This document shows, piece by piece, positions 8,093-17,259 of a DNA stretch of 64,000 bases (the first letter of the stretch is position 1; each line of letters opens with the position of its first letter). The stretch is from Caballeronia mineralivorans PML1(12). GTDB lineage: Bacteria; Pseudomonadota; Gammaproteobacteria; Burkholderiales; Burkholderiaceae. The translations under genes were made by a program, and so were the position numbers. The DNA lies in the NCBI RefSeq assembly GCF_001028175.1, contig NZ_AEJF01000144.1, positions 22,814 through 86,813 on the forward strand. The letters are read 5' to 3'. The notes under the pieces were generated by a model. It saw nothing but the letters and a program-made list of their open reading frames with translations, was not told the origin of the DNA and did not search any database.

Positions 8093-9341
8093 CCCCTTGT
8101 TGAGACACGACACGAGTTCCGTCGGACGCGCCCGGCGCGTTGGTGGACAGGTCTTCCGCCACCGTTGCGTCCGTTGCCGAGGCTACACCGTCCCTATACC
8201 CCAGCAACATAAAGACGAAGATGGATGCGCCTAGCGGCTCGATCATCAGCAAGCCGGAAAACACCAGGAAGACAAGCGGCGCCAGACTGCCGAAGTCCTT
8301 TCTCACACGCATCCACAAGACGACGCAGTAGAGCAGCGCGACCGGCACTCCGTACTTGTAGACCAGCCACGTCATGGAGTTCGAGATGCCGCTGTCGTCG
8401 ACCTTGACGTAGCCGAATTCATCGAGGGCGAGTGCGTTGTAGGCGTCCATATCGCCGCTGGGCCTGCCGAGCATCAGGCTGTCCGAGGCGGCGCGCAATC
8501 CGAGTGTCAGGTCGTTGACGCGCACCAGGATACTGGAGTCGTCCTGCAGGTTGCGGCCGAAGAGCACCGTGAATGCGTCGCCGAGAATGCTGGGAGCCGA
8601 CACCGCCATGACCACCAGCACGACGACCGTGCCGGCCAGAAGCTTCGCCACTTTCGGCTGCCTTGCGTACACGTAGCAGAACCCAGCGAACGGCAGCAGG
8701 ATCGAGAGTGCGCCCGTGGACTGGGTGGTGAGCGCGGCTAGCAGAAATACCGCGCTTGGCCGCTTGCGAAACTTCAGGACGTTATACGTGTACGCGATGG
8801 TCAGCATCACCCCATACACACCGGCTTCCCAGAAAAAGCCCTGATTGCGATAGTGATGGAACCGTTCGAGGTCCGACGAGCGTACATACAGCAGACCTAA
8901 CACGGTACTGTATTCGCCGTCGATGAGCCGGGCGATACCCGGCGCGACATACGCAAGCGGGTAAAGAACCAGCGAAACGATGGCCGTGTAGTACATGACA
9001 TCGACAAACAGCTCGCGGAAGTCGAGACCTGAGCGTTTGAAATGAATGCACGCAAGGAGCGCTATCAGGGTCTTCAGGATAACAAACAGTTCCTTGTCGT
9101 CGATGGTGAAATCCTGTACGAAACTCACCACGAAAATCAACCCGATGAGCAGCGCGAACATGAAGCTGACCCCACGCGGAATGCGCGCCGAACCCAGGAA
9201 ACCGCAGAACAGGATTAGCGTGATTGCAGCGATCAAGGGTCCGTTGCCTACTCGCACGACCACAATCCAGCCGCCACTCGCCAGCAGGATCGCGAGAAGC
9301 AAAAGCCCTTGTATCATGCGGTTATTGAAACGAATTTTCAT
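8088..9341 (-). CDS. wzy: O-antigen/exopolysaccharide polymerase-like membrane protein
   Basis: A 417-residue protein with about ten to twelve hydrophobic segments and a large periplasmic loop in the middle. The stretch RNQGFFWEAGVYGVMLTIAY matches the pattern seen in O-antigen polymerase and ligase proteins, and there is no other Wzy candidate in the cluster. Wzy proteins join lipid-linked repeat units in the periplasm. It is the last gene of the leftward arm that starts at wcaJ. The C-terminal 35 residues are polar and probably cytoplasmic. Primary sequence is poorly conserved in this family, so a ligase remains possible. Confidence 0.75.
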   Translation of the reverse strand: MKIRFNNRMIQGLLLLAILLASGGWIVVVRVGNGPLIAAITLILFCGFLGSARIPRGVSFMFALLIGLIFVVSFVQDFTIDDKELFVILKTLIALLACIHFKRSGLDFRELFVDVMYYTAIVSLVLYPLAYVAPGIARLIDGEYSTVLGLLYVRSSDLERFHHYRNQGFFWEAGVYGVMLTIAYTYNVLKFRKRPSAVFLLAALTTQSTGALSILLPFAGFCYVYARQPKVAKLLAGTVVVLVVMAVSAPSILGDAFTVLFGRNLQDDSSILVRVNDLTLGLRAASDSLMLGRPSGDMDAYNALALDEFGYVKVDDSGISNSMTWLVYKYGVPVALLYCVVLWMRVRKDFGSLAPLVFLVFSGLLMIEPLGASIFVFMLLGYRDGVASATDATVAEDLSTNAPGASDGTRVVSQQGA

Positions 9342-9375
9342 AACGGAAGAAAGCTCATGCTGATGAAGAGTCCGG

Positions 9376-9966
9376 TCATCTTTCTGCCACCGTCCATTCT
9401 TTTGTGTGTGCGTTCCATCGGCGAATGACCTTGGCGGGCGCGCCCACGGCGACGCAGTAATCCGGAATATCGGTGGTCACCACGGCGTTGGCGCCGATCA
9501 CGCAGTTGCGTCCGATCGTGCAGCCGATCACCGCGACGTTCTCCCCAATCCACGTGCCGGTTCCTATCCTGACCGGCGCACGAGGCGTCAACGGCTGAAG
9601 TTTCACCGGTGTATTAACGTTCCGGTAACCGTGAGCGTAGTCGGCTATATAGACGCGATCCGCGATCAGGACATCCGCTTCGATCACGATCGATTGAGTC
9701 GCAATGATATGAGCGCTGTTGCCTATGTAAGCGCCGCGTTGTATTTCGAGCGCCGGTGTTTCCTGAAAGCTGGCGATGGTTTCGAGCCACGCGAAATTGT
9801 TGATGAAGACATCGCGCCCGATCGTGATGTTGGCTGAGCCGTTGATCCGCAACGGACGAAGGATTCTCGCACCGCGACCGAAGCTGGCGAAGAAAAGTGG
9901 AAACAGCACGCCCTGAAGGGAGGTGCTGATGCGGTTGCGAACCTTGAACCAGATGCCGAGCTCCAT
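9376..9966 (-). CDS. WcaF-like hexapeptide-repeat acetyltransferase
   Basis: A 196-residue left-handed beta-helix acetyltransferase. Hexapeptide turns are clear, such as INGSANITIGRDVFINNF, IGTGTWIGENVAVIG and IGRNCVIGANAVVT, ending in the usual IPDYCVAVGAPAKVIRRW. These enzymes are soluble trimers that use acetyl-CoA to acetylate a sugar before export. Three bases separate it from the end of the flippase gene, so the two are in one operon. Together with the membrane acyltransferase at 7 kb it suggests an O-acetylated polymer. Confidence 0.9.
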   Translation of the reverse strand: MELGIWFKVRNRISTSLQGVLFPLFFASFGRGARILRPLRINGSANITIGRDVFINNFAWLETIASFQETPALEIQRGAYIGNSAHIIATQSIVIEADVLIADRVYIADYAHGYRNVNTPVKLQPLTPRAPVRIGTGTWIGENVAVIGCTIGRNCVIGANAVVTTDIPDYCVAVGAPAKVIRRWNAHTKEWTVAER

Positions 9967-9969
9967 GGT

Positions 9970-11352
9970 TCAGCCGCCTCGCCGTTGTCCGGCATTGTGA
10001 TTCAGCCAGACCTTGAGGTGCTGCGCGTAGAAGCTCGCCGACGGGAACACCGAGATGCCGAGTTTGCGCCGGGCAATGATTCCTTCGATCACTTTCTCGC
10101 CTGCAAGCGCCAGCGACGTGGCAATCGCAGCACCCAGCGGGCCGATCAGCGGGATCAGCACCGCGCACGATATGACACAGAGCAGGGCTGCGCCCATCAT
10201 CGTATTCCGGATCATTTTTTCATGGGCGTAGACAATCAGCAGGGGCCGTATCGAGCCGCTTGCGACAATGGCGAGCTGACCGAAACTGAGGCAGGCGAGG
10301 GCGCCGTATCCTTCGCGGAAATCACCACCGAACAGCTTGAGAATCTCGGAACCGTAAAGCAGGATGACGATAAATACCCCGGTCGCGGAAAGGAAAAGCA
10401 CCGACGAGATGCTCTGGATCAGGTACTGGATTTCCTCGCGTGTCTTGTCTCCCCGCATGGTCGCGAGCCGGGGGCCGACAAGTGCATCGATAGGCGGGAC
10501 GAGGAATCCGGACAACGTCAAGGCAACGCGTTGCGCAACCGAATAGGCACCGACTGCGCTCGGCGAGGCGGTCATGCCCACCGCGAACACTGCGATCCAC
10601 AGCAACGCCATCTGGCAGATGTTGCCCACAAGAAGCGGCATGGCGGGCGTGAGCAAGGCGGGGTCGGGCAGGGTGGAGCCGTGCGCGTTCCGGGCGTCCT
10701 TACGCGCAATGAACCTGCGCCATTGAACGAACGCGATCAACGCATTGACCACGCAAGCGGCCAGAAAAACTTGCGCGCCGGCGACGCCGGTGTGCGGCCG
10801 AACCAGCAGCAGTGCAGGCAGCGAGAACAACGGTATCCAGAGACTCAGGATGGCGATGCTGCTCTCGGGACGGTCGGCGATCTGCAAGAACGGGACATGG
10901 ATCAGCGCAAAGGTCAGCGGCACGATGGATATCCCAAACCATGGCATCACGTCGCCGAGTTCCGCCTTGTGAAAGATATGGACAGCGATGAGGCCGTTGA
11001 GCGCAAGCATGACGACAGCGATAGCGATGCCGGCGCACAGGGACGTCAACAAGGCGCGCCGGTAGAGACGCCGCAGTGCGTGCCAGTGCGCATCGCGTAT
11101 CAGCGGTGCGCCTTCGCGAATGACGATCTGTTCCAGCCCGAGGCGCGCCAGTGTGGAGAGCAAGGTGGCCGCGCCGAATCCGATCATGTACAGGCCGGTC
11201 TGCGCGGCGCCCAGATACCTGCCCAGATAGATCACCAGCGTGAAATTGACGACTGCGCCCAGTACCCGCGACAGCAGGCTGGACGCAATGCGCCGGAGCA
11301 TGGCGTTGCGTCTGATCGCCCCGGCGATGTGTACGAACCGCGTCTGACTCAT
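9970..11352 (-). CDS. wzx: Polysaccharide flippase, Wzx type
   Basis: A 460-residue membrane protein with about twelve to fourteen hydrophobic helices. It opens with IASSLLSRVLGAVVNFTLVIYLGRYLGAAQTGLY, the usual Wzx/RfbX pattern. It would move lipid-linked repeat units from the cytoplasmic to the periplasmic face. Its ATG overlaps the stop of the KpsS-like gene by four bases, indicating translational coupling. Presence beside a polymerase-like gene and a WcaJ initiator supports a Wzx/Wzy-dependent pathway. Confidence 0.87.
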   Translation of the reverse strand: MSQTRFVHIAGAIRRNAMLRRIASSLLSRVLGAVVNFTLVIYLGRYLGAAQTGLYMIGFGAATLLSTLARLGLEQIVIREGAPLIRDAHWHALRRLYRRALLTSLCAGIAIAVVMLALNGLIAVHIFHKAELGDVMPWFGISIVPLTFALIHVPFLQIADRPESSIAILSLWIPLFSLPALLLVRPHTGVAGAQVFLAACVVNALIAFVQWRRFIARKDARNAHGSTLPDPALLTPAMPLLVGNICQMALLWIAVFAVGMTASPSAVGAYSVAQRVALTLSGFLVPPIDALVGPRLATMRGDKTREEIQYLIQSISSVLFLSATGVFIVILLYGSEILKLFGGDFREGYGALACLSFGQLAIVASGSIRPLLIVYAHEKMIRNTMMGAALLCVISCAVLIPLIGPLGAAIATSLALAGEKVIEGIIARRKLGISVFPSASFYAQHLKVWLNHNAGQRRGG

Positions 11353-12626
11353 TGAGCGGCCCGCGACGTGGCGGCGATCCGGCTCGCGATAGTGCGGGTG
11401 AACGACAGGTCCACGTCCGTGAAGTGTCCCTTGAAGAAGTACTTGTCGATCAATGGCCCCAGCAGCAGCGACGCCGGTCGATCGACTGACGGCTGGTGTT
11501 CCCGGATCAGCAACGCCCGCAGCGACGAACCGGACTGGAGGGTCTCGATTCCCGGGAGATGATCATAGAACGACTCCCCCAGCACGATCACGCGATGCCC
11601 CCGTGCAAAGGCGTCGAGTCCGGTCAGCGAATTGACCGTAACGGTGGTCCTGCTTCTGTCGAGATCCTGCTGTAGCGATGCCTGGCTCAGGATCACGTTG
11701 TCCGACGCCTCGATCAATGCATAGAAGGACGGTGAATACTTGCGCCGATACAGCGGATGCTCGCGGACCACGACGGTCCAGCCGGATTCGACGTTATCGA
11801 GCACAAGCCGGAGCAGGCCGACGTCATCGAGGCCGAGCGGGTTGTGGTAGATATTGTTCGCGTCTTCCGGGACCTGCATGGCGATCAGCACGACCTTACG
11901 TGTGTCGGGCTGCTGCAGCACCTTCGAACTCAGTCTGGCGTAGAGCGCTTGCGGACACTTGCGCAGGCTATAGGGCATCAGGTCGGGTGGCATCAGGCGC
12001 GTGACGCTTGCCTGGGCGAACGTAAGGCGGTCCAGCAAGGTATAGAGCTTGTTGGTCCAACGGCCTGAATTCGTACGAGGCTGAAACGGCGGCCCCGACG
12101 CCTCAAGGCGCGCGAGTTCCCGGCGAAACGAACAGTTCGCATTGACGCCCTGACGGTCCAGAACTGTAGTGCGATATGGGCCTTGCTCGAAATACCACGA
12201 GACGGTTTGCTGGCCCTTGAGTGCGCGGATCAGCGACTCGGCAGGAAGCCGGGTGTCGCCGCTGATGATCGCGATGTCGGGATTGAACTGCTTCACTAGC
12301 GACGCGCAGACGTGCAGCATCTTTCGCGCTTGCCGCTGAAGCCGGGCTACTTGCGAAGGGTCGATGTTCGGGTCCGAAGCGTGAAACCGGATCATCGCCT
12401 CGAGCTCGTCACCGGATACGTTCGGGGCAACCGTGCCGCTTAGATACGAACGCCAGGAAAGCGAAACCGTCTTTCGGCGATGCACCGTCAAGTAGGCCCA
12501 CGCGCTCGGGAATACTGCCAGATGCAGAAACTCGGCATCTGGCTCCAATTGTTTCCACGCGTCTTCAATGCCGCAAAAGAACCGCGCCATCGAATGGTAA
12601 TAGACCAGCGTTACGATTTTTGTCAT
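11349..12626 (-). CDS. Capsule polysaccharide synthesis protein, KpsS-like
   Basis: A 425-residue soluble protein resembling the Capsule_synth family (KpsS, KpsC, LipB). The most telling stretch is SWYFEQGPYRTTVLDRQGVN near residue 145, and the C-terminal half has the GT-B-like features TVTVNSLTGLDAFARGHRVI and VILGESFYD. Characterised KpsC and KpsS proteins add beta-Kdo to a lipid or sugar acceptor. A full Kdo synthesis operon lies in the other arm of this locus, so a Kdo transferase role is reasonable but inferred. I chose the ATG of MTKIVTLVYYH over a TTG 15 codons upstream; neither has a strong ribosome-binding site. Confidence 0.72.
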   Translation of the reverse strand: MTKIVTLVYYHSMARFFCGIEDAWKQLEPDAEFLHLAVFPSAWAYLTVHRRKTVSLSWRSYLSGTVAPNVSGDELEAMIRFHASDPNIDPSQVARLQRQARKMLHVCASLVKQFNPDIAIISGDTRLPAESLIRALKGQQTVSWYFEQGPYRTTVLDRQGVNANCSFRRELARLEASGPPFQPRTNSGRWTNKLYTLLDRLTFAQASVTRLMPPDLMPYSLRKCPQALYARLSSKVLQQPDTRKVVLIAMQVPEDANNIYHNPLGLDDVGLLRLVLDNVESGWTVVVREHPLYRRKYSPSFYALIEASDNVILSQASLQQDLDRSRTTVTVNSLTGLDAFARGHRVIVLGESFYDHLPGIETLQSGSSLRALLIREHQPSVDRPASLLLGPLIDKYFFKGHFTDVDLSFTRTIASRIAATSRAAQ

Positions 12627-12680
12627 GCGCTTGGGAAGAGTGGTCAGGGGAGAGGCGCGCCGCGCTAACAAGCGTTTGTC

Positions 12681-13565
12681 TCAGTCCGCCACGGCTTGTT
12701 GAGGCAATGCGCGTGTCATCTGAAGCGCGTCGCGCATTGCACGGATCTCGATCTTGTTGCGTGCGACGAAATGGAAACCGCTTAGCGCGAGCGCGGACGT
12801 GAGCACGGCGTAGTTGCGTCGTTTGAGCCCCCAGTACAGCCAGTTGCGCGTCATGAAATAGCGGGAGAAATCGGATTTCGACCCGCCCGTCGACGAACTG
12901 ATCTTGTGCCTCAGACGAATGGTCGGCGTGAAGTACATTCTGAACCCAGCCTGATTGAGCTCGTGGCAGAACACGGTGTCGTCGTAATACACGAACAGTT
13001 CTTCCCACATGCGAATGCCGGCCTTGCGCAGTTGCCAGGTCTTCACGATCAGCGAACAAGTCGGGGCATAGTCCACGCGATACAGCGCGTCGGTCGTCAA
13101 CCGGTCCGGCTTGTTGTGGCCAAAGTGCCGGCTTCCCCCCTTCAGGTAGCTGAGCTTGCCACCGGCGTACCAGACCTTGTCCTCGGGCTTGTAATAGAAC
13201 ATCTTCGGCGCCAGTGCATCGACCTCGGGATGCAACTGGAGGATCTGGACGTGCTTCTGCAGGAAGTCCGGATCGACCTCGATGTCGTTGTTCAGGAACA
13301 GCAGGTGCGTGTAGGAACGGTCGCATAGAAAGAAGTCGATGCCCTGATTGTTTCCCGCCGCCACGCCGGTGTTTTCGTAGTTGCGAACGAATGTGAAGGG
13401 TGTCGTCAGCATCTCGTCAATCACCCGTTCGCAATGAGGATTGGCGACGTCGTTTTCCACGAAAAGGATATGGAAATTCTCGAACGTCTGGGCGTTCATG
13501 CTGTCGATAAACCCGTCGATCACGTTGTCCGATTTGAACAGGACGGTCACAATACCAATTTTCAT
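12681..13565 (-). CDS. Family 2 glycosyltransferase
   Basis: A 294-residue GT-A fold transferase. The start MKIGIVTVLFKSDNVIDGF follows an aaagga ribosome-binding site. Motifs are YENTGVAAGNNQGIDFF and the metal- and nucleotide-binding LFLNNDIEVDP, both typical of rhamnosyltransferase-like GT2 enzymes such as WbbL. It lies just downstream of the rml genes, so dTDP-rhamnose is a plausible donor. The acceptor and linkage are unknown. There is no membrane segment in the catalytic part; a weakly hydrophobic C-terminal stretch may sit at the membrane. Confidence 0.88.
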   Translation of the reverse strand: MKIGIVTVLFKSDNVIDGFIDSMNAQTFENFHILFVENDVANPHCERVIDEMLTTPFTFVRNYENTGVAAGNNQGIDFFLCDRSYTHLLFLNNDIEVDPDFLQKHVQILQLHPEVDALAPKMFYYKPEDKVWYAGGKLSYLKGGSRHFGHNKPDRLTTDALYRVDYAPTCSLIVKTWQLRKAGIRMWEELFVYYDDTVFCHELNQAGFRMYFTPTIRLRHKISSSTGGSKSDFSRYFMTRNWLYWGLKRRNYAVLTSALALSGFHFVARNKIEIRAMRDALQMTRALPQQAVAD

Positions 13566-13624
13566 TGTCTCGATCCTTTCGACGCCGGTGAAGCGCGTGC
13601 GCGCCTGCCTGTAAGCTGCTTGCT

Positions 13625-14752
13625 TCACTTCATCAAACCCCGCGCGCGCATTTCGGCGACCGAGCGTTCGTAACCCGCATCTTCAATGGTCTGGCTCTTG
13701 ACCCACTCGCAAAAACGCGTGGCGCCGTCGCGGAACGAGACGCTCGACTGGAAGCCGAGTTCGTCGCGAATCTTGCTGACGTCGGCGAAGTTGTGACGGA
13801 TATCGCCGAGCCGGAAGTCTCCCGTGACTTTCAACTGGCCCGTGGCGCCATAAATTCGTTTCAGTGTTTCCGCGACTTCGAGCACGCTTGTCGCCACGCC
13901 CGAGCCGACGTTGTAGACCGCTTGCTGCGCGTGCTCTGCGTCCATCGCGAGGACGATGGCCTCAACCACGTCGGCGATATACACGAAGTCGCGTGTCTCC
14001 TCACCATCTTCGAAAATATTGATGTCCTTGCCCTGCAGCAGCAGCGTCGAAAAAATTGACAGGATGCCGGTGTAGGGATTGCGCAGCGACTGGCCGGGTC
14101 CATACACATTCTGGAAGCGCAACGCCGCCGCACCAATGCCCATCGCGCCGCATGTCATCAGGACCAATTGTTCCTGAACCAGCTTGGTGATGCCGTAGAC
14201 GGAACTCGGATGGGTTTTCGATGCTTCGTCCGTAGCCACGACCTGCAGCGGTTCACCCGTGTCTGCGCACAGACATTCGAACTGGCCGCGACGCATGTCG
14301 TCGGCGTTGCGCATGCCGGGATAGACGTGGCCGGATGGGCCGCGATATTTGCCCTCGCCATAGATCGACCGTGACGACGCAACAACCACGCGCCGGACGG
14401 AATGCGGGTGATGGGCGAGATGATCCAGTAACAACGACGTGCCGCGGATATTCGTTTCCACGTAGTGGTCGACCTGATACATCGACTGCCCGGTGCCCGT
14501 TTCGGCGGCGAGGTGCACGACTGCTTCTTGCCCTTCCAGCGCCTTGGCCCAGTCGTCCGCACTGCGGACATCGCCTTTGATAAAACGCACGTCGTCGGGA
14601 AGTTCGCCAAGAAGCGGCGACTCAGACGGGCTTGCGCCGTGTATCTGCGGCGACAGGTTGTCGAGTACGGTAACCGTGTCGCCGCGAACAACAAGTGCCT
14701 TGGCAAGCGAGCTGCCGATAAAACCCGCGCCGCCGGTAATCAATATTTTCAT
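13625..14752 (-). CDS. NAD-dependent sugar epimerase, possibly dTDP-L-rhamnose 4-epimerase (WbiB-like)
   Basis: A 375-residue extended short-chain dehydrogenase. It shows the NAD motif GGAGFIGSSLAKAL at the N-terminus and the catalytic YGITK after the serine-rich VVVASSRSIYGEGKYRG. The insert with Cys-containing CLCADTGEPLQVVATDE resembles dTDP-L-rhamnose 4-epimerases (WbiB/Tll type), which make dTDP-6-deoxy-L-talose. Its ATG overlaps the rmlB stop by four bases, so it is coupled to dTDP-rhamnose synthesis, which supports that substrate. A UDP-hexose 4-epimerase role is the main alternative. Confidence 0.75.
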   Translation of the reverse strand: MKILITGGAGFIGSSLAKALVVRGDTVTVLDNLSPQIHGASPSESPLLGELPDDVRFIKGDVRSADDWAKALEGQEAVVHLAAETGTGQSMYQVDHYVETNIRGTSLLLDHLAHHPHSVRRVVVASSRSIYGEGKYRGPSGHVYPGMRNADDMRRGQFECLCADTGEPLQVVATDEASKTHPSSVYGITKLVQEQLVLMTCGAMGIGAAALRFQNVYGPGQSLRNPYTGILSIFSTLLLQGKDINIFEDGEETRDFVYIADVVEAIVLAMDAEHAQQAVYNVGSGVATSVLEVAETLKRIYGATGQLKVTGDFRLGDIRHNFADVSKIRDELGFQSSVSFRDGATRFCEWVKSQTIEDAGYERSVAEMRARGLMK

Positions 14753-15765
14753 AACGTCAATCCGAGTTGCCAGTCGATCGTCCTGGCGATGCCTGTCTCG
14801 AAGTCTTCCGCGGGACCCCAATCCAGTTCATCGCCGATTTTTGCGGTGTCGATTGCGTAGCGGCGGTCGTGGCCGGCGCGGTCTTTCACGAACTCGACAA
14901 GCCGCCTATGCGGCGCACGTTCGGGCAGCCTTTCGTCGAGCAGGCGGCAGATCAGCGCGACTACGTCGCTGTTGCGCCATTCATTGCAACCGCCGATGTT
15001 GTAGGTCTCGCCGGCCTTGCCCTGCGTCAGCACGCGCTGGAGCGCGTCGCAGTGGTCGTCGACGTAGAGCCAGTCGCGCACGTTCTGACCATCGCCATAG
15101 ACCGGGATACGCGTGCCGGCGAGGCAGTTGCGGATGACGGTCGGGATGAATTTTTCGGCATGCTGGCGCGGGCCGTAGTTGTTCGAACAATGGGTTGTGA
15201 CAACCGGCAGCCCGTACGTATGAAAATAGGCGCGCACCAGGTGATCGGACGCGGCCTTGCTGGCCGAGTAGGGCGAGTTCGGCGCGTAGGGTGTGGTCTC
15301 GACAAAAGCCGGATCGCCTGGGCGCAGCGAGCCGAACACTTCATCGGTGGAGATGTGATGGAAACGGCATGTGCGAGCGGGGGCCGCACTGTCTTGTTCC
15401 GGCCATGCGGCGCGGGCGGCTTCGAGCAGCGTGAAGGTACCCTCCACATTGGTTCGCATGAAGTCGCGCGGATCGGCGATCGAGCGGTCGACATGGCTTT
15501 CCGCCGCGAAGTGGACGATGGTATCTATCGCGTGTTCGTGGAGGAGCCGGTCCACCAGCGGCCTGTCGCAAATGTCGCCGTGCACGAACACATGGCGGCT
15601 GTGATCGGGCAGGTCCAACAGGTTGTCCAGCGAGCCGGCATACGTGAGCAGGTCGAGATTGACGATCCGCACACGGGTGTCGGCACGCAGCATGTGATGC
15701 ACGAAGTTCGAGCCGATAAAGCCGGCACCGCCCGTGACAAGGAGAGTAGAGGGTCGATAGCCCAT
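14749..15765 (-). CDS. rmlB: dTDP-glucose 4,6-dehydratase
   Basis: Second step of dTDP-L-rhamnose synthesis: dTDP-glucose to dTDP-4-keto-6-deoxyglucose. The 338-residue extended SDR has the NAD motif TGGAGFIGSNFVHH, the active-site triad region HISTDEVFG, and the catalytic YSASKAASDHLV. The chosen ATG forms a TGATG junction with the rmlD stop; a TTG one codon earlier would give a four-base overlap. The order rmlA-C-D-B along the transcript is complete. Confidence 0.96.
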   Translation of the reverse strand: MGYRPSTLLVTGGAGFIGSNFVHHMLRADTRVRIVNLDLLTYAGSLDNLLDLPDHSRHVFVHGDICDRPLVDRLLHEHAIDTIVHFAAESHVDRSIADPRDFMRTNVEGTFTLLEAARAAWPEQDSAAPARTCRFHHISTDEVFGSLRPGDPAFVETTPYAPNSPYSASKAASDHLVRAYFHTYGLPVVTTHCSNNYGPRQHAEKFIPTVIRNCLAGTRIPVYGDGQNVRDWLYVDDHCDALQRVLTQGKAGETYNIGGCNEWRNSDVVALICRLLDERLPERAPHRRLVEFVKDRAGHDRRYAIDTAKIGDELDWGPAEDFETGIARTIDWQLGLTL

Positions 15766-16652
15766 CAATTTTCAGCCCAGTGATTGAGTACTTCGGCAAG
15801 CCCTTCCTGCCATGGCCGCGGCTCGAGACCGAGCAGGTTGCGGGTCATTTGCATGTCGAGCGCGGAGTTCTTCGGACGCGCTGCCGGCAGCGGGTAGTCG
15901 GCTGTCGTGATCGGCCGCACCGTGGGCGGGTGATCGAGCATGCCGCGCGCCGCCGCCTGGGCAACTGTCGCCTGCGCCAGGCCGCACCACGTGGTCACGG
16001 TGCTCCCCGTGTAGTGGTAGGTGCCCCATGGCAGCGACCGGTTGCCGGGAGCCCGCAGATACCTGTCTGCGAGCGACAGCAGCACCTCGGCAATCGCGCC
16101 GGCATGTGTCGGCGCGCCGTACTGGTCGCCGACAATCCGCAGCTCGCGGCGCTCGCGCGCAAGACGCACGATTGTCTTCACGAAGTTGTTGCCGTGCGCG
16201 CCGAACACCCACGACACCCGCAGGATCAGATGTGACGGAAGCAGCGCGCGAATGGCCTGCTCACCGGCCCATTTGCTGCGGCCGTAGACACCGAGCGGCG
16301 ATGCAGGATCGCCCGGTGCGTAGGGCGTGCTGCTGCTGCCGTCGAATACATAGTCCGTGGACAGGTGGAACAACGGGATGCCCGCCTGTGCCGACGCGCA
16401 AGCCAGGATTTCAACGGCGTCGCGGTTCACGGCGAACGCCTGTTCGACGTTGGTCTCCGCGTGATCGACAGACGTGTACGCCGCGGCATTGATCACCAGC
16501 TCGGCCTCGTACTCGTGCATGGCGTGTTCGACCGCGTCGTGATCGGTGATATCGAGCGCTTGCCGGTCGAGTCCGATCAGTTCACGGCCGTGAGAGCGCA
16601 ACACCAGTTCGCGGCCCACTTGACCGCCGGCTCCAACGACGAGAATCGTCAT
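15765..16652 (-). CDS. rmlD: dTDP-4-dehydrorhamnose reductase
   Basis: Final step of dTDP-L-rhamnose synthesis: NADPH reduction of dTDP-4-keto-L-rhamnose. The 295-residue protein starts at MTILVVGAGGQVGREL; the open frame that continues upstream is antisense-like spill over rmlC and lacks homology. Marks are STDYVFDG and the catalytic YGRSKWAGE. It follows rmlC after about 30 bases and is coupled to rmlB. Confidence 0.95.
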   Translation of the reverse strand: MTILVVGAGGQVGRELVLRSHGRELIGLDRQALDITDHDAVEHAMHEYEAELVINAAAYTSVDHAETNVEQAFAVNRDAVEILACASAQAGIPLFHLSTDYVFDGSSSTPYAPGDPASPLGVYGRSKWAGEQAIRALLPSHLILRVSWVFGAHGNNFVKTIVRLARERRELRIVGDQYGAPTHAGAIAEVLLSLADRYLRAPGNRSLPWGTYHYTGSTVTTWCGLAQATVAQAAARGMLDHPPTVRPITTADYPLPAARPKNSALDMQMTRNLLGLEPRPWQEGLAEVLNHWAEN

Positions 16653-16683
16653 CGTGCGTGACCCCCTGCAGAATCTCGCGAGC

Positions 16684-17259
16684 TCATGCAGAGACCTCGT
16701 CGAAGAGCGGCAGCTTGTTCGACTTTTGCTCGTACAGCAGCGGCAACGCCAGGTCCTTGGCGGACATCGTGGTGACGCCGGCCGCAAGTGCCGGCCATTC
16801 GATGCCGATGGCCGGGTCGTCCCAGCGAACGCCCGCATCGGAATCGGGATCGTAGTAAGTGGTGCATTTGTAGACAAAGTCCGCTTGTTCAGAAACTACG
16901 CAAAAGCCATGGGCGAAGCCGGGCGGAATCCACAGCATCTCGTGGCTGACATCGTCCAGCGTTACGCCGACCCAGTCGCCGAAGGTCGGCGAGCCGAGAC
17001 GGACGTCGACGGCCACGTCGAAGACCGCGCCGCGCGCTACCCGCACGAGCTTGCCCTGCGGATTGCGCCGCTGATAATGAAGTCCGCGCAGGACGCCGCG
17101 GGCCGAACGGGACTGGTTGTCCTGAACGAAGCTGACGTTCACGCCGGCATCGGCAAGCCAGGTTTCACGGAAGGTCTCGACGAAAAAACCACGCTCGTCG
17201 CCGAATACTTTTGGCTGGAGGATCAGGACGCCGGGAAGACGCGTTTCGACTATGTTCAC
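16684..17259 (-). CDS. rmlC: dTDP-4-dehydrorhamnose 3,5-epimerase
   Basis: Third step of dTDP-L-rhamnose synthesis, a double epimerisation. This 191-residue cupin has the catalytic His in VLRGLHYQ and the downstream LWIPPGFAHGFCVVSE. I place the start at a GTG, reading as MNIVETRLPGVLILQP, which overlaps the rmlA stop in a GTGA junction. The frame is open 37 codons further upstream, but that part runs inside rmlA and is not family-like. The length from the GTG is normal for RmlC. Confidence 0.94.
   Translation of the reverse strand: MNIVETRLPGVLILQPKVFGDERGFFVETFRETWLADAGVNVSFVQDNQSRSARGVLRGLHYQRRNPQGKLVRVARGAVFDVAVDVRLGSPTFGDWVGVTLDDVSHEMLWIPPGFAHGFCVVSEQADFVYKCTTYYDPDSDAGVRWDDPAIGIEWPALAAGVTTMSAKDLALPLLYEQKSNKLPLFDEVSA

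Noticed and set aside
9985..11355. 456-residue rightward frame
   Set aside because: It lies fully antisense to the flippase gene, has a low-complexity charged composition, and is a by-product of GC-rich codon bias.
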